Of a stretch of 64,000 nt of DNA, positions 7,868 through 16,041 are shown piece by piece (within the stretch, counting starts at the first letter, position 1; every line of letters begins with the position of its first letter). The translations under genes and the position numbers were made by a program. This DNA is from Lyngbya aestuarii BL J (GTDB taxonomy: Bacteria; Cyanobacteriota; Cyanobacteriia; Cyanobacteriales; Microcoleaceae). The notes beneath the pieces are model-generated. The model was given only the letters and a program-made list of their open reading frames with translations. It was not told the DNA's origin and ran no database searches. Where the stretch lies: contig NZ_AUZM01000002.1 in assembly GCF_000478195.2 (NCBI RefSeq), positions 1 through 64,000 of the forward strand, given 5' to 3'.

Positions 7868-9004
7868 ATGAATGAACAAGTCTACACCAATTATCGTCTA
7901 CAACTTCCAGATCAAGAATTGATAGGAACTTTAGTCGTTCGTGACGGCAAAATTGCAGACATTCAACCTGGTGTTGTTCCCACGGGTCAAAATGGTCAGG
8001 GAGACTATTTAATGCCGGGATTAATCGAACTCCATACCGATAATTTAGAAAAATGTATGTCTCCTCGTCCAAGCGTTAAATGGCCGTTAGAAGCTGCTGC
8101 AACTTACCATGATCGGGATTTAATTGGTGCAGGAATTACAACGGTTTGTGATGCAATTGGGATTGGAGATATTAAACCCGGTTCTAAGCGGATGAGTCAT
8201 TTTAGACCGATGATTGAGGTGATTTTAGACGGACAAAAAGCCGGAAGATTTACAGCCGATCATCGCCTACATTTACGATGTGAACTTTCCTATGATCAAG
8301 TTTGTGATGTCGCCAATGACTATAGCGAACATCCCTTACTTTCGCTCATTTCAGTCATGGATCATACACCCGGACAACGACAGTTTGTAGATGTAAAAAG
8401 ATACACAGAATATTATATGGGAAAATATGGATTTTCTGCCCACGAAATGGAAAACTTTGTCAAAATGCGTCGTGATTTGCAACAAAAATATGCAGAAAAC
8501 AACCGAAAATCTATTATCCAACTCACTCAAGCCAAAAATATTTCTTTAGCCACTCACGATGATGCCACTGTAGAACACGTTCAAGAAGCAGTTGAAAATG
8601 GTGCAACCATTGCCGAATTTCCAACCACATTAGATGCAGCCAAAACCGCTCATAAATCGGGTTTAAAAGTATTAATGGGTTCACCCAATTTAGTGTTAGG
8701 TGGCTCACATTCAGGTAATATTTCCGCAATGGAACTAATTCAACAAGATCTCGTTGATATTCTTTCCTCTGATTATGTTCCTCATAGCTTGTTACAATCT
8801 ATTTTTATTATTGCAAATCAGCTTAAAAAACCGATTTATGAAGCCATGCGTCTCGTCACCAGCAACCCCGCAAAAGCAATTAATTTATTTCAAGAACGAG
8901 GCAGTTTAGACATCGGAAAACAAGCCGATTTAATCACCGTTCATAATGATGGAATCGTTCCCCGCATCACTTCTGTAATTCGTCAAGGTCAACGAGTGGC
9001 ATAA
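7868..9004 (+). CDS. phnM: Alpha-D-ribose 1-methylphosphonate 5-triphosphate diphosphatase PhnM
   Basis: PhnM is an amidohydrolase-fold metal enzyme that removes pyrophosphate from the ribosyl-phosphonate triphosphate before PhnJ acts. The 378-residue protein shows the metal-binding block LIELHTDNLEKCMSPRP (near residue 55), GAGITTVCDAIGIGD, MGSPNLVLGGSHSGN and SSDYVPHS. The length is normal. It lies 100 bases beyond the start of the opposing Dabb gene, so it probably has its own promoter. It heads a second group of phosphonate genes that continues with a 2H phosphoesterase and an HD oxygenase. Confidence 0.95.
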   Translation: MNEQVYTNYRLQLPDQELIGTLVVRDGKIADIQPGVVPTGQNGQGDYLMPGLIELHTDNLEKCMSPRPSVKWPLEAAATYHDRDLIGAGITTVCDAIGIGDIKPGSKRMSHFRPMIEVILDGQKAGRFTADHRLHLRCELSYDQVCDVANDYSEHPLLSLISVMDHTPGQRQFVDVKRYTEYYMGKYGFSAHEMENFVKMRRDLQQKYAENNRKSIIQLTQAKNISLATHDDATVEHVQEAVENGATIAEFPTTLDAAKTAHKSGLKVLMGSPNLVLGGSHSGNISAMELIQQDLVDILSSDYVPHSLLQSIFIIANQLKKPIYEAMRLVTSNPAKAINLFQERGSLDIGKQADLITVHNDGIVPRITSVIRQGQRVA

Positions 9005-9041
9005 TAGCTAAAAATTAAAAGAACGAAAAATCCCGATCAAG

Positions 9042-9578
9042 ATGATGAACACTGAACAATTTATTATCTATGCTTGTCCAGTCGGAGAACTCAATGAACA
9101 AATTAATCTTTATTTCCAAAAAAGCCAAGAACACTGTGGAGAAAATCCCGCCCATGATTATATGCCCCATTGTTCCCTCACCGGATTTTTTAACGCCAAT
9201 CCAAATAGGATTCCTGATTACTTGAACAGTCTCGATCAAATCTATCATCAATCTGAAAATCTCTCTTTAGATATAAAAATTGTGCAGATGATGTTCAAAC
9301 CGAAGTGGCATGGTTTAGAATTAAAAGCATCCGGTTTAAAACACCTAATCGCTAACTTTGCCGAAATCATGCACCGTCAACCTATTGAGGAAAATATTCG
9401 ACTCAAAGACTGGCTTCATATTAGTTTCGCCTATAAATTTCAACCCCAACACCATGAAACCTTAAAAAAACTGGCTGAAAATACGATTAATCCTGAATCT
9501 CTAACTCAATGGGAATTACGATTTTATCAAAAATATTCTAACGGCTGCTGGACTTGTTTACAATCTTGGACTCTATAA
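9042..9578 (+). CDS. 2H-superfamily phosphoesterase, candidate cyclic phosphodiesterase of the phn pathway
   Basis: The 178-residue protein carries two copies of the 2H motif His-x-Ser-hydrophobic: HCSL at residues 43-46 and HISF at 126-129, about 80 residues apart as in cyclic phosphodiesterases. It follows phnM by 37 bases. C-P lyase yields a 5-phosphoribosyl 1,2-cyclic phosphate that PhnP normally opens, and no phnP-like metallo-beta-lactamase is in this window. A 2H enzyme, whose family opens cyclic phosphates, could fill that step; this is inference. It is shorter than the roughly 230-residue 2H (DUF1045-type) proteins I associate with phn operons. Confidence 0.72.
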   Translation: MMNTEQFIIYACPVGELNEQINLYFQKSQEHCGENPAHDYMPHCSLTGFFNANPNRIPDYLNSLDQIYHQSENLSLDIKIVQMMFKPKWHGLELKASGLKHLIANFAEIMHRQPIEENIRLKDWLHISFAYKFQPQHHETLKKLAENTINPESLTQWELRFYQKYSNGCWTCLQSWTL

Positions 9579-9612
9579 TTCAACCTTATCTCTAAAATTA
9601 TTAATTGTAATT

Positions 9613-10182
9613 ATGATTCAATTCCAATCCACCATGAAACTTGGCTTTGAACAAATCATTGAAATCCTTAAAACTCGGGGTCATGAACAATATGGTCAAG
9701 AAAACGTAAGTCAACTCGAACACGCCTTACAATCTGCGACATTAGCACAATCTAATGATGCTTCTTCTGAACTGATCACCGCTTGTTTATTGCATGACTT
9801 CGGACATCTCATTCATCAGTGGGGAGAAGATGCCGCCATACGCGGAATTGATGATCGCCATGAGTATTGTGCCTTACCTTTCTTGAGCTTATTATTTAGT
9901 TCGGCGGTGACTGAACCGATTCGTCTTCATGTCGCAGCTAAACGTTATCTTTGTATCACCAATTCCGAATATTGGCAAACATTATCCCCCGCGTCTCAAC
10001 ACAGTTTGAACCTACAAGGGGGAATTTTTTCGCCCGATGAAGCAACCACATTTATTAATCATCCCTATGCAAAAGATGCCATCAAGCTGCGAATTTGGGA
10101 TGATCAAGCCAAACAAGTCAATTATTCAACTCCGAGTTTAGAAGACTTCATTCCCACTCTCCAGGCTTGTCTAAAGTCCTAA
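9613..10182 (+). CDS. PhnZ-type HD-domain phosphonate oxygenase
   Basis: The 189-residue HD-domain protein matches the family of phosphonate-degrading di-iron oxygenases. Candidate metal ligands are H37, H61-D62, H83, H106 and D163 or D164. LHVAAKRYLC around H106 is a family signature. Y27 and E30 correspond in spacing to the substrate-gating Tyr/Glu that I recall in PhnZ. PhnZ oxidatively cleaves 2-amino-1-hydroxyethylphosphonate to glycine and phosphate. No PhnY-like 2-oxoglutarate dioxygenase, its usual partner, is in the window. The gene is 34 bases after the 2H gene, so the two are likely co-transcribed. Confidence 0.85.
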   Translation: MIQFQSTMKLGFEQIIEILKTRGHEQYGQENVSQLEHALQSATLAQSNDASSELITACLLHDFGHLIHQWGEDAAIRGIDDRHEYCALPFLSLLFSSAVTEPIRLHVAAKRYLCITNSEYWQTLSPASQHSLNLQGGIFSPDEATTFINHPYAKDAIKLRIWDDQAKQVNYSTPSLEDFIPTLQACLKS

Positions 10183-10189
10183 AATCAGG

Positions 10190-10284
10190 GAAAAGAGAGA
10201 GAACTGATCAACTCTCTCTAAATTTCTTTAAATTTACTCTAATATTCCGGGTTAGACTAAATTTTTAGAGAAAAGAGAGAGAAC
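10190..10284. repeat. Pair of 15-base direct repeats, GAAAAGAGAGAGAAC
   Basis: The same 15 bases occur at 10190-10204 and 10270-10284, exactly 80 bases apart, in the gap between the HD oxygenase and the HAD gene. Only the first copy can form a hairpin with the following CTCTCTCT. Function unknown. Confidence 0.6.
10194..10229 (+). terminator. Hairpin after the phosphonate genes, possible terminator
   Basis: AGAGAGAG (10194-10201) pairs with CTCTCTCT (10212-10219) around a 10-base loop, followed by an A/T-rich run. The U-tract is imperfect, so termination may be weak. The left arm is part of a 15-base direct repeat present again at 10270-10284. Confidence 0.45.
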
Positions 10285-10331
10285 CCCAAATTTTAGTCAT
10301 ATCACCCTTTATTTCTGACTTTTTTTTATCA

Positions 10332-11033
10332 ATGGAAACCCGTTCAAAAATCACACATATTATTTACGATCTAGATGGTTTACTGTTAGATACAGAACCT
10401 CTCCATGCCAAAGTTAACCAAATGTTGGCGAGTCGTTATGACAAATTGATCGAGCCTTCTTTAATGTGTAAATTGCGAGGTCGAAAATCCCATGATTCAG
10501 CAAAACTCATTATTGAAATGCTCGAAATTCCCTTAAGCGTTGAAGCGTATCTCACCGAAAAAGATGCGATTATTTATCAATATTATGCCCATGTTCCGCC
10601 CTTAGAAGGTGCGGTTGAACTCACCCAACATTTGGCGACTCATCGCATTCCTCAAGCCATCGCCACCAGTTCGAGTAGTCGTCCCTATGCGGCCAAAACT
10701 CAAAGTCATCAGCAATGGTTTTCGATGTTTCAATGTATTATTCGGGGTGATGATCCCCAACTCAAAAATGGCAAACCTGCACCCGATATTTTCTTACTCG
10801 CCGCCCAACGTTTAGGGGCTAAACCGGAAAATTGTTTAGTGTTTGAAGATGCCTTAGCGGGAGTTGCCGCCGCCAAAGCAGCAGGAATGGCTGTGGTGGC
10901 TGTTCCGGCAGCAGATATGGATCAACAACTCTATCTCGAAGCCGATCAAATTCTCAATTCTTTAAGTGAATTTCAACCCGAAGACTGGCAATTACCCCGC
11001 TTTAATTCATCAGTAAACGCTTCTAAACTTTGA
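10332..11033 (+). CDS. HAD-superfamily (subfamily IA) phosphatase
   Basis: The 233-residue protein has the HAD motif I DLDGLLLDTEPLH (nucleophile Asp near residue 15), motif II in ATSSSSRPY, the motif III lysine in KNGKPAPDIF and motif IV in FEDALAGVAAAKAAGM. It resembles GS1/HDHD1-type phosphatases acting on small sugar or nucleoside phosphates. It follows the phosphonate genes on the same strand after a 149-base gap holding a hairpin, so co-transcription is uncertain. It could process a sugar phosphate from the C-P lyase pathway, but nothing in the sequence proves that. Its 3' end overlaps the opposing CHAT gene by 11 bases. Confidence 0.85.
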   Translation: METRSKITHIIYDLDGLLLDTEPLHAKVNQMLASRYDKLIEPSLMCKLRGRKSHDSAKLIIEMLEIPLSVEAYLTEKDAIIYQYYAHVPPLEGAVELTQHLATHRIPQAIATSSSSRPYAAKTQSHQQWFSMFQCIIRGDDPQLKNGKPAPDIFLLAAQRLGAKPENCLVFEDALAGVAAAKAAGMAVVAVPAADMDQQLYLEADQILNSLSEFQPEDWQLPRFNSSVNASKL

Positions 11034-13458
11034 GAAGACGATAAATTAATGTAGTTGCTATTAATGCTGCTGCTAAAGCCAATGCAGGCGGAACAAATGG
11101 AATCCATAATCCCTGTTCAATCAGCAAAATATAACTATAACGATGCAAAACCCAAAGCATCGGTACTGCAACCCCAACCGCAATCGCAGGACGGAACCAA
11201 CGGGCGAGTAAACCGCCAACTAACGCCCAAACTAAAATCCAAATATTCTCTTTCCAGTCAGGCCACCATCCTAACAGTTGTCGTTGATCTTTAACAGCAC
11301 TCACCAGTTGTGAAATCATGTGACCCTGAAGAAAAATCTCGGACATTTCTCCATAGGGAGTCGAATAAACGGTTTCAAATTCGGGAACACTCGTGCCAAT
11401 TAACACAATTTTATCTTTGACTAAAGCCGGATCAACTGAACCATTTAAGACTTCAGTTAGACTCGTTTTGGGTGCAATTTCACCGCCTGTTGCCCGATAG
11501 TTTAACAGCAATTGTGCATGAGCCACATCAATAAGTTGATCATCGTAGATCGTCGTATTCATCGGCAAACGAGTCAGTGTGACATTACCCAACTCAAAAT
11601 CTCGTCTTTCTTGATAAATTTCTTCGGTAATTATCCCCTCATCCGCCAAATAACGAAACGCCATCAGCAAATTAAAAGATAACTCACTTTGACAGGGCGA
11701 AATTTGCCGATCTCCTGGAGGTTCTAGACTCAATAATTGACGCCGAATGATTCTATCTGTATCGATAACCTGATCGCTAAATCCAATTCTATGTTTCCAG
11801 TTTGCACCTTGAATTGCATGAGGAGAAGGGGCGCGACCCAAATCTAAGGCATCTTCTCCGACATCACATTGACTAATAAATCGATCATCATCTTTAAAGC
11901 GATTAATTAGCCTCTTATATTCCGGTTTGAGTTGATAATCACGATCAAGGGTTAAGCCAATCACACGGGGTTCTAATACTGCCAGTTTTTCAATTAATTC
12001 TTCGAGATAGCCATCATTCAGAGACTTATATTTTCCTTCGTTAGGCGGTCTAATTTGAGTATTAACATCCTGGCGAGTAATATCAACAATTAACATTCGA
12101 GAGTCTAGCGTTTCTGCCGGACGCGATCGCATGAAATGATCAAAAGCTTTCAACTCTAAAAACTCTAACTGCCCAAAATCTCGAATAAAAATCACTAAAA
12201 AAGCTGCAATTAAACTCGCACTAACCGCCATAATAATGCGAAGAAATCGACGCCTTTGTTTGCGGTTCTTCAAGACTTTAGCTTCGGATATTTCCCGATC
12301 TTCAATCTCTTTCTTTTTCACTGTCGGTTGGCGTAACTGTTGCCAACTCGGAGGCACATCCGCTAAGTTTTGAAAAATCAGAGGCAACCAAGTTGCTCCG
12401 GGTAATTCTTGATAATCTTCCAGTCGTTGTTGAGCTTGATAAACGGATTTATATAAAGGTTTTCCCGTCGAATATTCTGCCAGAAACTCTTTCAAAAAAG
12501 ACTGAGCCACAACATCCGGCACCGACTCCTGCATCACAATTGCAACCGGAATTTTTCGTTGAATCAACTCCTGGGCTAATCCCAACCCATCGCAGGAATT
12601 AAACACCGCAATTTTTAAACCATTATTAATCGCTTCTTTGAGAGTATTTTTAAACTCATCCAGCCTTAAACTTTCTTTCTCACTTAGATAAATTCGACCC
12701 GTGGTTTCTTCCGTCTTACTATGTCCGGCAAAAAACAAAATATCCCAACCTTTGGGTTGGCGAAGCGTCTTAATAAACTGTGTAGAACGAGGCTGATGTA
12801 GAAACGTCACCTCAGCACCTTTCAACTTCCGAATCGCTTCTTGATCGGGTTGTAAATTCAGATTGCGTTGATCTCCTAAAACCGCCAAAATTCTGACTTT
12901 ATTGGAGCGACTTGAACGGTTTACAGGCGTAAAATTGGCACTAAATCCCGGTAAAGTATAACCCAAGCCAGTATGATATTCTTCGAGTAAATCCCAAACG
13001 TGCCAGGGTAACTTCCACAGTCGAGGATTTTTGGTTTGAATAATAAGGCGAATTTCACTTTCACCTTGAGCAAATTCAACCCTCAAACGTTCCCGAATAC
13101 ATTGCCATTTCGGAGTAGAAGATTGCAGCCATTTTTTCATGCGTTTATCGACATCTCGCACCAAACGCTGACAGCGAGAAAAATCATCAACAGCCGAAGA
13201 ATTACTTTGAAAACTTTCATCAATTTCCCAAGCTTCTTCAGTTTCAGTGTTAAGACGCCGACTCGACTGACTCGCGCCTTGCAAACGCCGAAAACGAGTT
13301 TGCCAACTCACATAACATCCTTCTAAACCCGGGTTTGGAGGAAGTTGACCTTCGAGTTCAGCCAAAAGACAGTTATCATCGGTTTTGATCTGAAGCAAAA
13401 CATCGAAGCCTTGCTCGAAATTACCATGACCAACCTTCAGTATTGCGACCTTGCCCAT
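11023..13458 (-). CDS. CHAT caspase-like domain fused to a CHASE2 sensor, membrane protein
   Basis: The 811-residue protein has an N-terminal region of about 185 residues, then a CHAT (caspase HetF-associated) domain with catalytic pair H246 (FFAGHS) and C289 (FNSCDG). A basic linker precedes a transmembrane helix (about 405-425). A CHASE2 extracytoplasmic sensor domain (about 430-725) and two or three C-terminal transmembrane helices follow. CHAT domains are cysteine proteases; CHASE2 senses periplasmic signals. The cytoplasmic protease head would thus be controlled by an outside signal. It is the last gene of a three-gene minus-strand set with a DUF1822 protein and a sigma-like protein. The final lysine of RLLKV ends inside the opposing HAD gene. 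Confidence 0.88.
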   Translation of the reverse strand: MGKVAILKVGHGNFEQGFDVLLQIKTDDNCLLAELEGQLPPNPGLEGCYVSWQTRFRRLQGASQSSRRLNTETEEAWEIDESFQSNSSAVDDFSRCQRLVRDVDKRMKKWLQSSTPKWQCIRERLRVEFAQGESEIRLIIQTKNPRLWKLPWHVWDLLEEYHTGLGYTLPGFSANFTPVNRSSRSNKVRILAVLGDQRNLNLQPDQEAIRKLKGAEVTFLHQPRSTQFIKTLRQPKGWDILFFAGHSKTEETTGRIYLSEKESLRLDEFKNTLKEAINNGLKIAVFNSCDGLGLAQELIQRKIPVAIVMQESVPDVVAQSFLKEFLAEYSTGKPLYKSVYQAQQRLEDYQELPGATWLPLIFQNLADVPPSWQQLRQPTVKKKEIEDREISEAKVLKNRKQRRRFLRIIMAVSASLIAAFLVIFIRDFGQLEFLELKAFDHFMRSRPAETLDSRMLIVDITRQDVNTQIRPPNEGKYKSLNDGYLEELIEKLAVLEPRVIGLTLDRDYQLKPEYKRLINRFKDDDRFISQCDVGEDALDLGRAPSPHAIQGANWKHRIGFSDQVIDTDRIIRRQLLSLEPPGDRQISPCQSELSFNLLMAFRYLADEGIITEEIYQERRDFELGNVTLTRLPMNTTIYDDQLIDVAHAQLLLNYRATGGEIAPKTSLTEVLNGSVDPALVKDKIVLIGTSVPEFETVYSTPYGEMSEIFLQGHMISQLVSAVKDQRQLLGWWPDWKENIWILVWALVGGLLARWFRPAIAVGVAVPMLWVLHRYSYILLIEQGLWIPFVPPALALAAALIATTLIYRLLKV

Positions 13459-13701
13459 AGAGGCTATCCTATCTTATCGATTTGACTCTGCACACCGCAC
13501 CCATTGGGGGTTCTAAAATGAGACAACATTTTGATCTGTTGCTTTACGAGTCCCACTATTGCTATCTTTCAATATATTGTACAGATAGCCAAAATCTATA
13601 GCAAATCTTTCTTTTGAGGGGTTGATCGCAATTTCTCCCCTCTATTCTCTTGCATTGGGTACTTTTACCTGCATTCTTGAAATTTTGTCGGAGAATTATC
13701 A

Positions 13702-14892
13702 TTAGGCCAGAAAATCTTCTGTCACAATCATTGAACCGAATTGCAATTGCACCTGAAAACCCGTTTCTGGGGGTGGACTAAAACGACGTCCAATGGTTCG
13801 ATCTAAACCAGACCCTTGACGATCACTTCTCGCTTCTACCTGTAGACGAGTTTCTCCCGACATCGACAACACTCTCAATGCTAAACCCCCTGGTAAAACC
13901 GTCAAAGACCCTAGCGGTTCAACTTGCAGCCAGACTCCAATCCGATCATTGGCTTTCGGCATAATCGCCACCATCAACGCCACTTGTTCGGAGTTCGGTT
14001 TCGAGGTCAAATTGATCGCCCTGACTCGTCGAATTCCGGCTTGAGGATGATTGGGGTCTAGTTTCCCTAAACTCAAAGCGGCTTGCCAACGGGTTTCTTC
14101 GTCTTCTGCGGTTGCCAAGAGTTCCGTTAAAGCGTTAATCGTTGTCGAATTGCTAACGCCCATGTAACCTAAGTCGCCCGCCGCTTGAGCGCGAACCTCC
14201 TCACTTTGATCGGGGTCTAATAACCGGATCACAGACGCCACAGAATCAGGATTTTCAATCACGGCTGTCTCTCCTCCCCGCACCGCAAAACTGGGTTCAG
14301 CCGGAGATAATAGAGTTTCTACCGTTTCCCAACCTGTGGTGACTGTATTTTGCAGCCATTGACGTAAATTGACCGAAGTTGGGACGGTTTCAGCCTGGGG
14401 GGATGAGAGCAGATGTTCGAGTAACTCATCCGGCGATCGCAATTGTCTAAGCGAGATCGAATCATTCGCCGTTTCCACAAAGCCCAACAATGTGGCTAAT
14501 TCCTGTTCTAAGTCCAGTTCTACAATCACATAACCAATGCGATCGCTTTGCACCTCACCAGGAACCGAACAAGCTGTTGAGTTGAGATCTTCAGGAACCT
14601 GAATGGGACGACATTCTAAACGACCTCGACCGACAACTTCCAAGTCTGCCACATCTGCATACAAACGAACAGAGGGGTTCCAACTATCTCCGGTTGTTAA
14701 ATTGGTGGGAATTCCCATAATTCGCAAATAGTTATTGACGATGCACACCGCCAGAGTATTGAGATAAACCTGAGTCGCTTTTTGCGGAGTGGGTTGTTGG
14801 GCGGCAAATTGTTCAGCTAATGATTTAGCTTGAGAAGGGATAAATAAGGGAATGGAGAAATCATCTAGGGTTTGCATAAATTGACTGATCAT
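13702..14892 (-). CDS. DUF1822 family protein with HEAT-like repeats
   Basis: The 396-residue protein belongs to the cyanobacterial DUF1822 family. The N-terminal part contains LAEQFAAQQPTPQKATQVYLN and NNYLRIMGI, and the C-terminal part ends with a beta-rich segment (LGSLTVLPGGLALRVLSMSG). Between them (about 220-290) are HEAT/PBS-type helices such as SEEVRAQAAGDLGYMGVSN. The ATG overlaps the stop of the upstream sigma-like gene (ATGA at 14889-14892), so the two are translationally coupled. The biochemical function is unknown. Its steady association with a sigma-like gene and a CHAT-CHASE2 gene points to a signalling adaptor, by inference. Confidence 0.85.
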   Translation of the reverse strand: MISQFMQTLDDFSIPLFIPSQAKSLAEQFAAQQPTPQKATQVYLNTLAVCIVNNYLRIMGIPTNLTTGDSWNPSVRLYADVADLEVVGRGRLECRPIQVPEDLNSTACSVPGEVQSDRIGYVIVELDLEQELATLLGFVETANDSISLRQLRSPDELLEHLLSSPQAETVPTSVNLRQWLQNTVTTGWETVETLLSPAEPSFAVRGGETAVIENPDSVASVIRLLDPDQSEEVRAQAAGDLGYMGVSNSTTINALTELLATAEDEETRWQAALSLGKLDPNHPQAGIRRVRAINLTSKPNSEQVALMVAIMPKANDRIGVWLQVEPLGSLTVLPGGLALRVLSMSGETRLQVEARSDRQGSGLDRTIGRRFSPPPETGFQVQLQFGSMIVTEDFLA

Positions 14893-15560
14893 GATTTCCT
14901 TTTGGTCCGAGTTTTAGCAGGGTCAATATACCCCTGAGAAGTACCAAATTCTCGTAAAAGGGGTAAACACTTACGGTTGTAAAATTTCGGCAAATCTTTG
15001 GTTTCTGCGGGTGTGAGGTCAAAGTCTGAGGCAATATCATTCCAGGGTGTCTCTGATGGAAACCGTCTGAGAAAGAGAACCTGACAGTTAACATCAGGAC
15101 AATTTCTAAAGCAGGTTTTACATAAGAGGTGATCGGGATCTTTGTTGACCCATTCTGTGGTTTTTTCCCAAATTTCGAGAACGGGTTGAATATCAAATTC
15201 AGCCACTACTCTCTCGATGGGATCTGTAAAGTTTGCTTCAGTATTGGATGGAGTAATTTGACGGTTTAGCTGCCGATTGGCGCGATCGCGCCAACTTCTC
15301 AGCCGTTTTTTTAAGTGGTTGTCAAGCCAGGTAATCACACTGGCCCGTTCCGGATCGTACTCCTCTAAATGCCCACAGCAGTATTCCCAAGTTTCCTGAA
15401 GTGCGTCGTTATAATATTCGGTCTTCTCTCTCCACAGCTTACCCGAACGCATAATTTTACGAATAATCTGATTGAGTCTTTGCCGACGTTCTACACTCTC
15501 AGGAGGATAGGTACAAGCCTCGGCAACGAGTTGACGGAGTTGAGTGTGTATGTTGTCCAT
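14889..15560 (-). CDS. Sigma-70-like (ECF-type) protein
   Basis: The 223-residue protein has a region-2-like block, DALQETWEYCCGHLEEYDP followed by TWLDNHLKKRLRSWRDR (about residues 48-92), which parallels ECF sigma region 2. Near the C-terminus, TPWNDIASDFDLTPAETK could be a region-4-like helix-turn-helix. A cysteine-containing linker (CKTCFRNCPDVNCQ) lies between and may bind metal. The protein is divergent and may not be a working sigma factor. It heads the operon with DUF1822 and CHAT-CHASE2 genes. Confidence 0.75.
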   Translation of the reverse strand: MDNIHTQLRQLVAEACTYPPESVERRQRLNQIIRKIMRSGKLWREKTEYYNDALQETWEYCCGHLEEYDPERASVITWLDNHLKKRLRSWRDRANRQLNRQITPSNTEANFTDPIERVVAEFDIQPVLEIWEKTTEWVNKDPDHLLCKTCFRNCPDVNCQVLFLRRFPSETPWNDIASDFDLTPAETKDLPKFYNRKCLPLLREFGTSQGYIDPAKTRTKRKS

Positions 15561-16041
15561 AGACTGGTATTTAGTTATAGGAATTGCCGCTATCTTTTTC
15601 GCAGATTAACCCTAAAAAAAATTTTTTTCCAGATCTTGCGAAAACTTACTTTTAGCGTCGCTATATCTTTACGAACGCTCTAACAACAGCTTCATCAGCT
15701 TTTACACAGCTTTTTGAACTGTCATAAGTGAGTTCCCCCTAAAATTAAGTGGCCCTGAACCCTAAGCTAATTGTTGACTGAGTTTGATCATTATCGGATA
15801 CCCAATCTCTAGCAAGTTGCAAACTCCTTGATTATTGGCTTTTTTGTTCACGGGTCACTATTTCTTGAGATGAACTTTAGATTTTCTATTATCCAGTAAG
15901 TTGTCTACTTTAACAATACCATTTTGAGCAGATTTTAAATAAAATTCAAACTGAGGCAATCAAAAATTAAGATTTCCAGTCTAATCCAATCGGCGATTAC
16001 TCCAACTCCCGAAAAGCAATCGCCTACAAGAATCAACTCTT
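15561..16041. other. Intergenic region, promoter side of the sigma-like gene
   Basis: These 481 bases lie upstream of the minus-strand sigma-like gene and downstream of the minus-strand amidase. I see A/T-rich tracts near 15610-15640 that could belong to a promoter, no convincing reading frame and no strong terminator hairpin. Nothing else was recognised. Confidence 0.5.
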
